From: Amborella trichopoda
Taxonomy: Eukaryota; Streptophyta; Magnoliopsida; Amborellales; Amborellaceae
Assembly (NCBI RefSeq): GCF_000471905.2
Contig: NW_006497658.1
Span: forward strand, 1,449,346-1,513,345
DNA length: 64,000 nt
Direction: 5' to 3'
Made by a program: the position numbers and the translations under genes. Under the pieces are notes generated by a model. That model worked only from the letters and a program-made list of their open reading frames with translations. It ran no database searches and had not been told where the DNA came from. Below, piece after piece: positions 41,601-51,944 of this stretch (position 1 is its first letter; each line of letters starts with the position of its first letter).

Positions 41601-42831
41601 CAAAAAAAAAAGAAAAAAAGACCAAATTAGGCTGCGTGTCTCTTGGCTCATTTCTTGCATGATGTAGAAGAATTACATATTGAGAACTTGAAGACTTCTG
41701 ATTTACCCACTTGTTAGTTTTGTTGAATTTTCATCGCAGTATTTTAATCACTTATAGTATGGTAGTTTTCTTGTGAAATTTGAGGTGGATCACTCAGTGA
41801 TCCTAGGACACCCATAATTTCTTCGTTTGTTGTGTTTGCTCTCTTCCCATTAGCCTGCCTTTTCTCTTTTGATTTGTAACATTGTCAATTTCCTGTGAAA
41901 ATTAAAACGGGCTGTTTGTTTTTTCATACTTTCATATGGACCCACATATTTCTTCAATTAGCCTGCTCATGTGCTTTATTGTGTGTGCATGAGAGAGAGA
42001 AACTATGCTCAGACCTACATCCTCTTGCAGATGCTGGCTCGATTCGCAACGGGTGCCTCTTTCAGTGCCGACAGCAAGGGTGGGGGGCGCGATAGCAACT
42101 CTCGCCTCCTTCCTTTCATGCTCCAGATGACCTGCCACCTCCTCAACCAACCTGGATCCCCTCAACGATGTTCCCTTTCCAAATCCATCTCTTCCTATCT
42201 CTCTCAAAACCCATCTCAATCACAATTGGACCCACCAAAAACCCCTCCTACCCCTAAAACGCCTTCTCCCCAAAGTGATGAAACCGTCCAATTCATGATG
42301 GTTAATTCCCTCCTTGCTGAACCTTACGATGTGTGGGCCCACCATCGGCTTGCCTTTCTCCAACGCGGGCTCCACCATGCCTATGCCCAATACAAGCAAG
42401 GCAGATCTACCCACTTCTGCTTCTCACCCGAATCCAGCCATCTAAAAGATGATCCAGCAATGCCTGGCTCCAGTAGTGGTGAGGACCTCTTTGCAATAGT
42501 GCAACCAATGCTTGTATATACAGGTCTCGTTGAGCAGTTACAAAGATTCTTTAAGCCCACAAAGGTTTCCGGAAAGCAGGAATCAGGTGCCGGGAAACCT
42601 GAAGCTGGAAAAGAGGTGGAGTTGGAGGGGTGGGAGATGGCGATGAGGGAGAAGCTGCTCAATGTTAGAGAGATGGTGGGTTTCTCTAAAAAAGTGTTGG
42701 GGTGGCTCGAGGAAATGCAAGGGGCTGAGGATTTGCAAGAGGCTTTTGATGTGGCTGGAATTTTGGTGGATGTTATTTCTGGTGGGTTTTCAAGTGTTGG
42801 GGAGTTTGTTCGGGCTTCCATTGCTACCTGA
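17643..42831 (+). CDS. BIG: Auxin transport protein BIG (UBR4-family N-recognin), 14 exons, 5,106 aa
   Basis: BIG is a giant cytoplasmic ubiquitin-pathway protein needed for auxin transport, PIN trafficking and N-degron turnover in Arabidopsis (also known as DOC1/TIR3). My exon model is 17643-17883, 18062-18171, 22296-22461, 22642-28748, 28906-29523, 29606-29786, 30722-30956, 31496-36076, 36534-36756, 37059-37457, 37748-37891, 38368-39399, 40992-41474, 42031-42831. Every junction is GT-AG and the phases agree. The sum is 15,321 nt with no internal stop, close to the roughly 5,100 aa of the Arabidopsis protein. Domains in order: acidic stretch (about 1535-1565), UBR box (about 1568-1640), propeller-like region (about 1786-2140), a predicted beta-sandwich (about 2209-2300), ZZ finger (about 2609-2658), a second sandwich (about 3360-3458), a Cys cluster (about 3465-3515) and a C-terminal E3-like zinc module (from about 4717). 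The start codon has the context GCCATGG. Exons 4 and 8 are exceptionally long. The gene appears intact. The least certain parts are exons 1-2, where conservation is weak. Confidence 0.97.
18172..19393. other. BIG intron 2, left part
   Basis: This is the start of the 4.1-kb intron between exons 2 and 3 (18172-22295). It is T-rich and AT-rich, with no recognisable coding sequence before the hAT-like element at 19402. Confidence 0.7.
19402..20129. mobile_element. hAT-like non-autonomous element in BIG intron 2
   Basis: The ends are imperfect inverted repeats (CAGTGTTTCAAAAAG at left; CAGTGATTTAACAAG when the right end is inverted). They are flanked by 8-bp near-identical direct repeats, CTATCGTC at 19394-19401 and CTATTGTC at 20130-20137. 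An 8-bp duplication with CA-starting termini indicates hAT. The subterminal zones are strikingly GC-rich, with repeated GGCGCCTAGGCGG-like words, while the middle is AT-rich. No transposase is seen. Confidence 0.85.
20160..21320 (+). mobile_element. LINE fragment in BIG intron 2
   Basis: The plus strand at 20820-20935 encodes '[26 protein letters not shown]', the conserved start of an L1-type endonuclease ('WxLxGDF' pattern). About 21270-21305 has a tail like the usual 3' end of plant LINEs (CTTAATAATGAAATTTTTTA followed by AT-rich sequence). The sequence between shows no recognisable reverse transcriptase, so the copy is internally deleted. Its left boundary is uncertain. Confidence 0.65.
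21321..22295. other. BIG intron 2, right part
   Basis: No gene or element is recognised. It ends in the acceptor TATTTGCAG before exon 3. Confidence 0.6.
26827..27045 (+). other. UBR-box zinc finger of BIG
   Basis: Within exon 4, about 70 residues are dense in Cys and His: 'CYFCYTC', '[14 protein letters not shown]' and 'CFFCNCGAG'. This is the UBR-box pattern that binds the N-terminal residue of N-degron substrates. The conserved Cys/His ligands all appear to be present. It directly follows the Asp/Glu-rich stretch. Confidence 0.93.
29787..30721. other. BIG intron 6
   Basis: A 935-bp AT-rich intron between donor ATG|GTAAGT and acceptor TTACAG. I see no inserted element with clear ends. Confidence 0.75.
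31003..31428. mobile_element. 426-bp MITE in BIG intron 7, 9-bp target duplication
   Basis: The element is flanked by identical TTTAACTAA at 30994-31002 and 31429-31437. Its ends are inverted for about 45 bp and include GAGCCTA, then CTAAACAATCAAATTAGAGC on the left with the inverse on the right. A 31-bp tandem duplication (GGTGCGGTTTGTATAGAGCC and following) lies at the left end. The 9-bp duplication suggests a Mutator-like MITE. The interior resembles parts of the 10191-10720 element. Confidence 0.85.
31662..31806 (+). other. ZZ-type zinc finger of BIG
   Basis: Exon 8 opens with a segment with paired cysteines, '[19 protein letters not shown]' followed by '[10 protein letters not shown]' and a closing His. 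This is the ZZ pattern found near the middle of plant BIG proteins, at about residues 2609-2658 here. Confidence 0.93.
39850..40331. mobile_element. MITE in BIG intron 12
   Basis: The left end, GGGGAACTATCC, leads into TTTCATATCTCAATAGACTC. The right end holds the inverse (GGGTCTATTGAGATATAAAA and on to GAGATATTTTCCC). The arms are about 75 bp and imperfect. T-runs lie on both sides, so the target duplication cannot be read. The middle carries GA-rich motifs such as GAGGGAGAGAGTG. Confidence 0.75.
40332..40991. other. Remainder of BIG intron 12
   Basis: Non-coding intron sequence up to the acceptor CCCCTTAG before exon 13. Nothing else is recognised. Confidence 0.6.
41001..41474 (+). other. 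C-terminal hemi-RING/UZI-type zinc module of BIG
   Basis: Exon 13 encodes an acidic lead followed by 'CMVCREGY' (Cys about 4717 and 4720). Conserved His/Cys residues come later in '[10 protein letters not shown]' (about 4755-4764), and then 'CNCIFP'. In UBR4 proteins this region carries the E3 activity together with the following exon. The key ligands are present here. Confidence 0.85.
41475..42030. other. BIG intron 13
   Basis: A T-rich intron from donor CTG|GTATGT to acceptor CTCTTGCAG. Exon 14 resumes with '[12 protein letters not shown]', the conserved continuation in BIG proteins. Confidence 0.8.
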
Positions 42832-44285
42832 AATTAGCATGCAAGTCGAGAAGTTGTGAATGGATGCCAGAAAATAGTGCCGAGGACTCAAGTTGTGGAG
42901 GCAGGGAGATAGAGAAGAGATGAGGAATGGCATGGAGCTATAACTTGTTGGGGGTTTTTACTAATTGTGCTTTGGCTGCTTTTACTGAACCTGGAGGATA
43001 ATTGTTCAGAGATGGGAGTTTCTTTGTTATAAAGGTCTCTCTCTCTCTGCCTTGAAATATCTCATCTATGAACTCTTTCCTCTCTCACATTGCCTGACCT
43101 TTTATTCTTGCACTGCCATTCCCATCTTCTTCAGTTCCCGGGGGTGGAGTCGGGACGGTATACGAAATGGAAAATTCATTCTCACATTATGGGGGTTTGA
43201 GCTGGTTTGAGTTTGCCAAGGAGTTGGCAGTTTAATTGAATTGGAAAAGAAGGGTTTCTAGAGTTGGAGGCTAGAGGGGTCGAAAGGCAAAAGAGAGCTA
43301 AAGGGGTCCAAAGGTCATAGAAGAGATCCCAAAATGGACTGAAAGATGGGTTTTTTACCGTGAATAGGGTTAGTAAGTGGCCATCCCCAAGTAATAATTC
43401 TTGTACATCTCACTGCAATGCGTACCACATCGTGCGCGATTGGGAGTGTATCATGTATTGTATTGCGATCATGATCAACTATAAATCTTAGTATTTCGAG
43501 CCACTGACTTGGATACGATACATACCTAGTCGTGCGTGCCACAAATCGAGTCATCTAACATTAGAATATCTTTAATGAAAAAAAAAAAACATGTTTTTTG
43601 ATGTGAAACCACCAACTTGGGAGTAGAGGTATCGATGTTATCTAGCTAAGGTCACTTGGTGAAAACAACAAAGTCACTCTTGTTCAGGATTCATGAGCTA
43701 GAGCATTGCTGTTTTAGGCAATTTTAATAATGGATAAAGTTTACATACGGTTGGAACTTTACTTGTTAAATTTAGCAAGAATCACATGTCTCATAAACAT
43801 AATATACAGAAGCAATCGCATAAGTTCCAAACAGGGGAGAGAAATAACTGATACCTAATAAATGGAAAAGTATACAAAGAGACTATTAGTTGGATTATTC
43901 AAACCTTAACTTATAATGGCTTGTTTCTCCAATTAACAAAAAAATAAAAAAAAAATACAAACCGTTTGTACTCATTTTCTCTCTTTTTCCCCAATAAATC
44001 ACTAATACCTATCCAATATTATTTTAATGTCCGTGCTCGTGTTTCATTAGCAAGTAAGATCAAAGAAAACAAGTCGAGAGCAAAATATTCATTTCGAATA
44101 AGGTTCTAGAGTTCTAATCCAGTGTGTTTGTTTATAAAACAGATTTCTAGCATTCATAACCAGAGGGAAGGATTCAGAGGTGAGGCCTGCAGGAAAAGGA
44201 GGCAGAGGAGACCAGTTTTCTTGATAAGGAGATGCTATGTGTTCCAACAAGATGACAGATTGGATATTTGTATGGGTTCTCCATG
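42832..44285. other. BIG 3' flank
   Basis: The first few hundred bases presumably hold the BIG 3' UTR; a CT-rich run occurs at 43033-43048. No polyadenylation signal is certain. The rest, to 44285, has no recognisable gene. Confidence 0.5.
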
Positions 44286-45768
44286 TTACGGTGATTGCGT
44301 TGTGGGGTCCAGCCCAATAAGAAAACAAAAAGGGTTAGAGAGAGATTTTTTTAGAGAGAGAAAAAAGGGGCTCGGTAGAGAGTCTCTCTTACAAGCAAAA
44401 TAGGGTTTTGAAAGATCTTGGAGAGAAGAAAGTGCAAGGACTGCATCAAGGTTCTTATCACCATTTTAGGGTGATGATTCAAATTGCGTGATTGATTCAG
44501 GAGCATCATGCCATGCTACTTCATATTTGAAATTTTTAAAGCTCCATGTCATGGTTGAAACAACAAACATCAAAGTTCTTGAAATGCCTTTGCACAGATA
44601 ATGGTGGAGAGTACACCTCAAAGAAGTTTGAGGACTATTAGGCCAAGCATAACAATAGACATGAGAAGACTGTTCCCTCCACACCATAACATAATAGCGT
44701 CGTAGAAAAAATAAATCGTACCATAATGGAAAGGGTTAGAAGCATGTTTTCCTCAGCTAAGTTACCAAATGAGTTTTGAGGTGAAGCTATGAATATGGCG
44801 TGTTACTTGATAAATTTATCTCCTTCGGCTCCATTGGAATGGGATGTGCCACAAAGAGCATGGACCGCACAAACTGGAGAGTTTTTGGATGCAAGGCTTT
44901 CAAAGATGTACCTAAAATAACATCAAAGCAAATTTGACGACAAAGCAGCCCAATGTATTAAATTCTAGGTTATGGAGATGATGAATTTGGGTACAGGTTG
45001 TGGGATCAAAAGGCCAAGAAGTTGCATAGAAGCCGAGATGTGATCTTTTGTGAAAACCAAACACTTTCTTATTTTGATAAGGAGGAACCGCCAAAGTAGT
45101 TTGTAGATGAGCTGCTAGAAGCACAAGCCCCTTTACCCATACATGATGATGATGAGCAGCAAGTTCAAGATGAAGATGACCAAGTTTGGGGTGGTGAGAC
45201 TCCTTCAATAATGATGTGCATGATGATAATATGCATGGTAATGATGATGTATATGGTGATGTTTAGCAGGGGGAGCAACCTCCTCAAGAAGAACCACCTA
45301 TGGTAAGAAGGTCACAAAGGGAACGAAATGGCTCAACAAAAATATCCATCATCAAAGTATGTCACAAGGTAAGGAGCACATGGTATGCAAGTTGAAGAAT
45401 AGCTTGTATGGGTTGAAGTAAACACCACGATAATGGTACAAAAGGTTTTAACTCTTTTATGATGAGTCTACTAAAGCCACTGCAAACCATTGTGTCTACC
45501 TTAGAAAGTATTTCTGAGTCTTCCTTTATTACGGTGATTGCCCTGTGGGGTCCAACTCCATAAGAAGACAAAAAAGGTTCGATAGAGAAAAGGGTTAGAG
45601 AGAGAGAGAGAAATTCTTTTAGAAAGAGAAAAACAAAGGTGCTTTAAGACAAAAAAAAAAGGGGGGGGGGACTCGGTAGAGAGTCTCTCTTGCAAGCAAA
45701 ATAGGGTTTCGAAGGCTCTTAAAGAGAAGAAAGTGTAGGGCTGCAGTACGGTTCCTATCACCATTTTA
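44286..45768 (+). mobile_element. Ty1/copia retrotransposon remnant with partial LTRs
   Basis: Direct repeats of about 180-240 bp border it: 44286-44466 and 45529-45768 both run from TTACGGTGATTGC through GTAGAGAGTCTCTCTT to TATCACCATTTTAGG. Between them, in plus orientation, come a protease start ('DSGASCHATS', 44490-44520), an integrase core ('TDNGGEYTSKKFEDY', 44595-44640, then 'MERVRSMFSSAKLPNEF', 44728-44780), an integrase C-terminal segment ('RSRDVIFCEN', 45030-45060) and an RT piece ('SLYGLK..PR.WYKRF', about 45400-45450). All are broken by stops and large deletions. No primer-binding site remains. Confidence 0.85.
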
Positions 45769-46149
45769 GGCCATTTTTGCTATCACTCACGCTTAACACT
45801 CAGTTGGAAAACCGGAATAGCTGGTGTGCTCTCCTGTTGCTTCTCCAAGCCATTAGAAGACCATCTATTGGGCTTCTTTGAGGTGGGAAAGCGATGATCT
45901 TGTTGGTGCTTATGAGGTAACTTTGTATTTTCTCCAAGTTATTGTTATTCTCTCTCATTTGATTGTAAGCCTCAAGGTTTTTGGGCAAGATTTTTAGTGG
46001 ATTCCTCTCTCGAATTTGCCTTATGGTTTTTCCCTTCACATTTAAGGGGTTTTTACGTTAAATCTCGTGTTGTGATTGTGCTTGATGGTTTTGTGATTTG
46101 TGATGTATATTTTTCTTGGCACTTAGCAAATTGCCCATTGTTCGCCATT
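45769..46149. other. Sequence between the copia remnant and the LOR exon
   Basis: This may be the rest of the right LTR, since it follows on without a clear boundary. No coding domain is recognised. Confidence 0.4.
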
Positions 46150-46443
46150 TGCACAAACATACATTATGAGATGTTTTTACCTTTGATTCACACATATAAA
46201 GGAAGTGCATTGCTTCCCAACACGCCTGAGGTGAAATTTCATATTGAGGGGTGTTTTTGGAAGAGAAGCTGCACTATAAAAACAATCAGTGGTGAATTGG
46301 TAGCTGAGATAAGCACGAATGGAGCAAGCTCTGATGTGTTCATAATGGATGATGTATTTTCCCTGGTGATCCAGCCTGATCATGACCATACTCTCATCAT
46401 GGCATTCGTGGTGGTCTTGGATTATAGAAGTCACAAGCTGTAA
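46150..46443 (+). pseudogene. LURP-one-related (LOR) family C-terminal exon, partial
   Basis: A plus-strand frame ending at TAA 46441-46443 encodes about 90 residues matching the C-terminal half of LOR (DUF567, Tubby C2-like) proteins. It shows 'GCFWKRSCTIKTISGELVAEI', then 'DVFSLVIQPDHDHTLIMAF' and 'VVVLDY'. LOR proteins are small plant proteins, some linked to defence against oomycetes. The N-terminal half is not visible upstream, where copia sequence lies. The exon is therefore probably a stranded gene fragment, although its frame is undamaged. Confidence 0.75.
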
Positions 46444-46457
46444 TACTCCAACCTTGT

Positions 46458-46514
46458 GTTGTTAATTGCCGAAAACGTTTTTCCGGTTGTTAATTGCCGA
46501 AAGAGTTTTTCCGG
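46458..46514. repeat. 28-bp tandem duplication
   Basis: Two adjacent copies of a unit starting GTTGTTAATTGCCGAAA and ending TTTTTCCG lie just after the LOR stop codon. They differ by about two bases. Confidence 0.85.
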
Positions 46515-47045
46515 ATTGAATTAGATGTAGATGTGATATAAATACATGATTGCTGAAAAACTGAAAACATTTTGTATTTTTAAAAGAGAAACACACTAGA
46601 AAATTAACCCCAACTTTTTTTTAGACAAAAAAAAAAAAAAGAAGTATTGTAGTAAAATGCCCTAAAACGAAAACCTGAAGCTTGGGGAAAGATCCTCTTT
46701 CCTTTAGAGCCAACGAGTATGACACACGATACAAGAAGTTAAGAACATAAAGCTATAGCTTATGAGATGAAAACTCATAATTTTTTTTTACGAGGGCTCT
46801 CTCATGAGCAAAACTAACGAATCCTTCCAAACGCTTTATCTCCTTGATTGTAAGTATCAAATGGGGCACTATCAACCTAGAAATACATTAAGGAAAATTG
46901 TTTCATGCGGGCTGGACCGTATTTCTACAATATGCTGTCCAAAGGTATAAAGCATCCATCATAAAGATGGATGCAAATAGGTGGTCCATCTAAAAACAAT
47001 TGTAAGTAACGGTCCAAATGTTTTCTTAACATAATTACTATTTTT
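46515..47045. other. Gene-free stretch before the large gap
   Basis: No gene is recognised. The stretch ends at the 603-N gap. Confidence 0.5.
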
Positions 47046-47648
47046 NNNNNNNNNNNNNNNNNNNNNNNNNNNNNNNNNNNNNNNNNNNNNNNNNNNNNNN
47101 NNNNNNNNNNNNNNNNNNNNNNNNNNNNNNNNNNNNNNNNNNNNNNNNNNNNNNNNNNNNNNNNNNNNNNNNNNNNNNNNNNNNNNNNNNNNNNNNNNNN
47201 NNNNNNNNNNNNNNNNNNNNNNNNNNNNNNNNNNNNNNNNNNNNNNNNNNNNNNNNNNNNNNNNNNNNNNNNNNNNNNNNNNNNNNNNNNNNNNNNNNNN
47301 NNNNNNNNNNNNNNNNNNNNNNNNNNNNNNNNNNNNNNNNNNNNNNNNNNNNNNNNNNNNNNNNNNNNNNNNNNNNNNNNNNNNNNNNNNNNNNNNNNNN
47401 NNNNNNNNNNNNNNNNNNNNNNNNNNNNNNNNNNNNNNNNNNNNNNNNNNNNNNNNNNNNNNNNNNNNNNNNNNNNNNNNNNNNNNNNNNNNNNNNNNNN
47501 NNNNNNNNNNNNNNNNNNNNNNNNNNNNNNNNNNNNNNNNNNNNNNNNNNNNNNNNNNNNNNNNNNNNNNNNNNNNNNNNNNNNNNNNNNNNNNNNNNNN
47601 NNNNNNNNNNNNNNNNNNNNNNNNNNNNNNNNNNNNNNNNNNNNNNNN
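47046..47648. other. Assembly gap (603 N)
   Basis: Undetermined bases. The right edge abuts a long AC repeat, the likely cause of the break. Confidence 1.
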
Positions 47649-47781
<133 letters not shown>

Positions 47782-47784
47782 GAT

Positions 47785-48015
47785 GGAGATGCAATTAATA
47801 CACTGATTTATACCATCACCCTCCATTTTGTAGGAAGTACTGCTTTATTAGCAGCAAGGTCTGAATACCTGTTATCAAATCTGAGATGTCCAAGTTCTGA
47901 AGACCTGTTATCAAATCTGAGATGTCCTACGCTCTCTCATTATAAATAGTATAAAGATGTATTTTTTTCAATATTACTATCAAGAGAGGATAGTAAATCA
48001 GACCATTGGAAAGAA
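47785..48015 (+). pseudogene. Endogenous pararetrovirus, capsid fragment (plus strand)
   Basis: This block is the inverted counterpart of 53065-53275, where the same region of a caulimovirid-type capsid (gag-like) gene lies on the minus strand. Here it is in plus orientation and contains a duplicated 30-bp unit (about 47869-47928) and stop codons. It joins abruptly, near 48015, to protease sequence of the opposite strand. Confidence 0.75.
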
Positions 48016-49240
48016 AAAAACAAGGCTTAAAAATAATTTTTCTTCCATATTTTTGCATTTTATTTCTTCTTTCAGATAATAAAGAAATTTCTCTTTAGAA
48101 GAAATCTTATCTTTAATATTATTGATTTCATAAATTCTAGGCTTATCAATATGCCCTTCAATATTAGCTTCTATTCCTGTGTCATCAATTTTAATTGGAT
48201 AGAGCATGTTTAAGAAGGGAGTCCCTAAAATTACATGTTGACTTAAACTTCTGACCATTATAAAGGAGAATTTGAAACAAGCACCATTATTGCATACTGC
48301 AGCATCTGATAATTTATAATTAATAAGCATTTTGCTACCATCGGTAGTATTAAGAATTTGGGTAGTTTTGCTGAAGTATTTAGCTGGCACTAATCCCTCA
48401 TTAATGCAATTTAGATCAACTCTTGAATCTATCAGGGCAGTAGTTTGGAAACTATATTCTTTTTGAACTACAATTTTGATATTAGTGAACTATTTATGGG
48501 CTATTATTCTGTCCACTAGGTTTATGTATTTACAATCCTGGACCTTTTCTATCACATTCATACCAACTCTGGAGGTTTCAGGTTTAGGAAGGATATCTTC
48601 AACCTCCGGTGGTAAAGGAATATTATATTCAGTTACTAGATTATCTAATTCACTTTCTATATTTTCTTCTTCAATTCCTTCGTTGATAGGATTCTGGGTT
48701 AGTTCAACTCATTTCTAACCTCATTGATTTCACATTTTAGCTCAGCTATTGAAGGTTCCTTTTCTATCTGTATTTTATTTTGTACCTTTTTCAGAATATC
48801 ATGGAAACTATAATCTTCTTTTGTTGGGACAAGAGAAGACTTGGTTTTTCCTGATGGGTTTTTAGACATGTTGATGTATTGGACTAAGGCTTCTCTTTTA
48901 GCCTATGGATCTGATATTTTGTCAATAAAGTCTATGATCAGATCTTCTTCTTTTGTAAGGGTATTGATACTTAACACATTCATATCTATTACTGCTTTGT
49001 AAAAATCACATTGGCAGTTTTTATCTTTTGGGTTATCTTCATCACTAGAGTCTGAATCAGAACTGATGATAATGATATCCTCATCATTTATTTCTCCAAT
49101 TAACATTTCATCTTTTGAATAAGAAGAATCAGATGTTTCATCTTTTATTTGGAGTATTTCAAACAATTGGATTTTAATATTATCATTTATTTCAAGAGAG
49201 TTATTTTTTTTTTTAACACTACATTGATTTTTGTCTTTGA
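47998..49240 (-). pseudogene. Endogenous pararetrovirus, acidic linker and aspartic protease (minus strand)
   Basis: On the minus strand, 49166-48903 encodes a Ser/Asp/Glu-rich linker. 48470-47998 encodes a retropepsin-like protease segment. The active-site region at about 48415-48440 reads 'ALIDSRVD', so the Gly of the usual D-S/T-G triad is replaced by Arg. A flap/C-terminal segment ('VILGTPFL') follows. Frames are broken between these parts. The linker is duplicated at 52262-52640. Confidence 0.75.
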
Positions 49241-49269
49241 AGAATTTCTAAATTGGAAAATTTTTCTTT

Positions 49270-50467
49270 TGTGACTTATCAGAAAAAGCTCATTACCCTG
49301 GAGCTGATTAGCCTTTTATATGGAAAAGGCCTCCGAAATAGAAAGAGGGGCTCCAAGACTGGTTATAAATTATAAACCACTCAACAAAGTTTTGAGATGG
49401 ATTAGATATCCGATCCCAAACAAAAGAGATCTTCTAGATAGACTGGCAAACACTTGCATATTGTCAAAATTTGATCTTAAATCAGGCTACTGGCAAATCC
49501 AGATTGCTGGAAAGGATAAATATAAACTGCTTTTAATGTTCCATTTGGACAATTTGAATGGAACGTTGTGCCTTTCGGATTAAAAAATGCACCATCCGAA
49601 TTTCAAAATATCATGAATGAAATTTTTAACCCCTATACCAAATTCATGATTGTTTATATTGATGATGTACTTGTTTTCTCGGAATCAATTGATCAACATT
49701 GGAAATACTTAAGTACATTTGCAAAAGCAATAAAAAATACTGGCTTAGTAGTTTATGCAAGAAAAATAAATCTATGCCAGACAAAAATAAGGTTTTTAAG
49801 ACACAATATTTTCTAGGGAAGGATTAATCCCATTGATAGAGCAATAGAATTTGCATCCAAATTTCCAGATGTGACTATAGGAAAAACAGAATTACAAATA
49901 TTCCTTGGTTGTATAAATTATATCTCCGACTTCTATAAAGATTTGGCCTTAAATGCAAAACCTTTATTTGAAAGATTGAAAAAGAATCCCCCAGAATGGA
50001 CCGAAAAACATACCAAGAGTGTCAGAAAAATTAAAACAAAAGCTAAGGAATTTCCATGCTTAGCTCTATCACGTCCACCAACGTTTAAAATAGTAGAGAC
50101 AGACACCTCAGAATAAGGACTTGGTGCTATTTTAAAACAAAAAATGAATAATCAAGGGCAATTGGTCCGATTTACCTCTAAAAACTGGAACCCAACTCAA
50201 CAAAATTATTCAACAGTGAAAAAAAAGATACTTGCTATTGTCCATGCTATCACAAAATTTCAAAGTGACTTGCTTAATCAATCATTCCTCATAAGAACTG
50301 ACTGTAAAGCAGCCAAAGACATCCTTCAGAAAGATGTAAAAAATCTCGTTTCAAAACAAATTTTTGCAAGATGGCAAGGTATTCTCTCTGCCTTTGAATT
50401 TACTATTGAACATATTAATGGTAACACCAATTATTTGCCCGACTTTTTGACAGGAGAGTTTTTGTAG
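49270..50467 (+). pseudogene. Endogenous pararetrovirus, reverse transcriptase and RNase H (plus strand)
   Basis: The frames 49320-49583, 49568-49816, 49871-50116 and 50144-50467 together read as a caulimovirid-type RT followed by RNase H. The catalytic 'YIDD' is at about 49655-49666, preceded by 'MPFGLKNAPSEFQ'. A frame change near 49550-49568 and stops at 49814-49816 and 50114-50116 disable it. The RNase H part retains 'DCKAAKDILQKDVKN'. No integrase follows, which favours a pararetrovirus over a Ty3/gypsy element. It cannot make a working polyprotein. Confidence 0.88.
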
Positions 50468-51600
50468 GGAGGGCAGAAGGAGTCAACAAAAGAGGATGAT
50501 GGAAATAATCCTTAGTCCAGAACCATCCTTGGCATCACCATCAACACCAAATGCTCTAATGAGAAGGCAAATACAAGATATTGATTTATCGCCCCTTCAA
50601 ACACCAATAAGCACTCAAACTCCTAATGCTAAAACCACATATTTAGAAACAACATATATTCCTTTGCTAATTATAGAAAATGATCATTAGTTAAAAAATC
50701 CAACTGAAATAGTTGCCTTATACCTCAGGCAACATATACATCCTAATATGGGTGACAAATGTAGAGAATGGTACGAAAGTATCCTTATGGAAACATGATT
50801 GATTTTCATAGTTCATCATTATAGAAATAATGATATAGAAATAGCATATTCCAAATTTCAAATAAAAAAAGTTATTTCTTACAAAGAATGGGGACTAGAT
50901 CCTTTAAAACCAAGGATCATCAATACTAAAGGATTTAAAATTAAATCCTATCACTACTTTGAATACATAAAGGCTTGAGACGAAGTCTTTTCATACCAGA
51001 ATAAAAAAAATTCTCATAGCTGGTATATTCAGATCAAAATAAGTTAGCCAAATGAGTTCCCAAATTGGTTTAAAAACTAGTTCTCTATATGGGGATCCAC
51101 AAACCAAATTCTACCAAAAAAACTGCAAATTTTACAAAGAAAATTCTCTGAGTATAATAAACAAAGTCTTAAAAGAGACTACAATATATATTTCATGACC
51201 TTATATCAGGTCCCATGGATTTTAAAATGGGATTATCAAGTCTTAGAAGATGATATAGACAGGTGGGATTATATCCCCAAATTAAGAAGACAAATCCATA
51301 TCACATGGTGGGATAGTTACAAAAATGAATCCCTAAATCCAAACAAAATAAAAATGAAACTTATACCTTCAGTTTCACCCCAAAAGTAAAAAATGAAAAT
51401 ATCAGAATATGTTGTAACATTACAGTAACAAAACCCCAACCTATCCAAAGAAAAGCTTAAAAGGAAGCTTTGGAGTGCAATAGAAGATAATGTGGAAAAA
51501 ATGTCTACCGCCACTCAAACTGACGAACAGGAAGACTATAGTCCGATGAACGGTGATGATTGTGCAGGAATTGAATTCTCTTCAAAATGAAAGAATTCAC
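50468..51600 (+). pseudogene. Region downstream of RNase H with broken, unidentified coding sequence
   Basis: After the RNase H stop, the plus strand holds pieces of what looks like one former reading frame (for example 50496-50690 and 51195-51389). They are rich in Lys, Ile, Asn and Trp and are interrupted by stops. 51195-51300 includes a 'WILKWDYQVLEDD' pattern. I cannot name the protein. Its position fits a 3'-terminal viral ORF before the promoter. Confidence 0.5.
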
Positions 51601-51644
51601 AAAAGGATCAGAACGACTCCACCTTATCAAGGGCACGTGTCCCA

Positions 51645-51800
51645 ATCATTGTAGCCACTACCGACAGTCACTGTAGCCACTATAGACAAAGTCACTGTAG
51701 CCACTATCGACAATCACTGTAGCCACTACTGACAAAGTCACTGTAGCCACTACCGACAAAATCACTATAGCCACTACCGACAGCTACGGTAGCCCCTACT
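51645..51800 (+). repeat. Array of six to seven 22-24-bp units (TCACTGTAGCCACTA...)
   Basis: The units share TCACTGTAGCCACTACCGAC with small changes and follow one another directly. The array ends about 86 bp before a TATA box (51886), which is where an enhancer of a pararetroviral promoter would lie. Confidence 0.9.
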
Positions 51801-51879
51801 TGCTTTTTACTGTAGAAGATAAGCATCTCTGAAAAGTTGTTGGTGTAGATTTCAAATACTTTCAAATCCGTTTCACTCT

Positions 51880-51900
51880 GAATGTTATAAAAGGAGGAAG
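51880..51900 (+). promoter_or_regulatory. TATA box of pararetrovirus promoter
   Basis: TATAAAAGGAGG begins at 51886. It stands between the tandem array and a CT-rich leader, in the arrangement of caulimovirid pregenomic promoters. Activity is not shown. Confidence 0.65.
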
Positions 51901-51944
51901 GCTCCCCTCATTTGAAGACATCCGGAGTTTTCCTGAGTTTGAAG

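Noticed and set aside
49270..50467. Interpretation as a Ty3/gypsy retrotransposon
   Set aside because: No integrase follows RNase H and no LTRs are visible; a capsid-type gene of the caulimovirid kind and a promoter module lie close by. RT phylogeny would decide.
51645..51800. Possible CRISPR-like array
   Set aside because: The units are contiguous tandem repeats without unique spacers, in a plant pararetroviral context.
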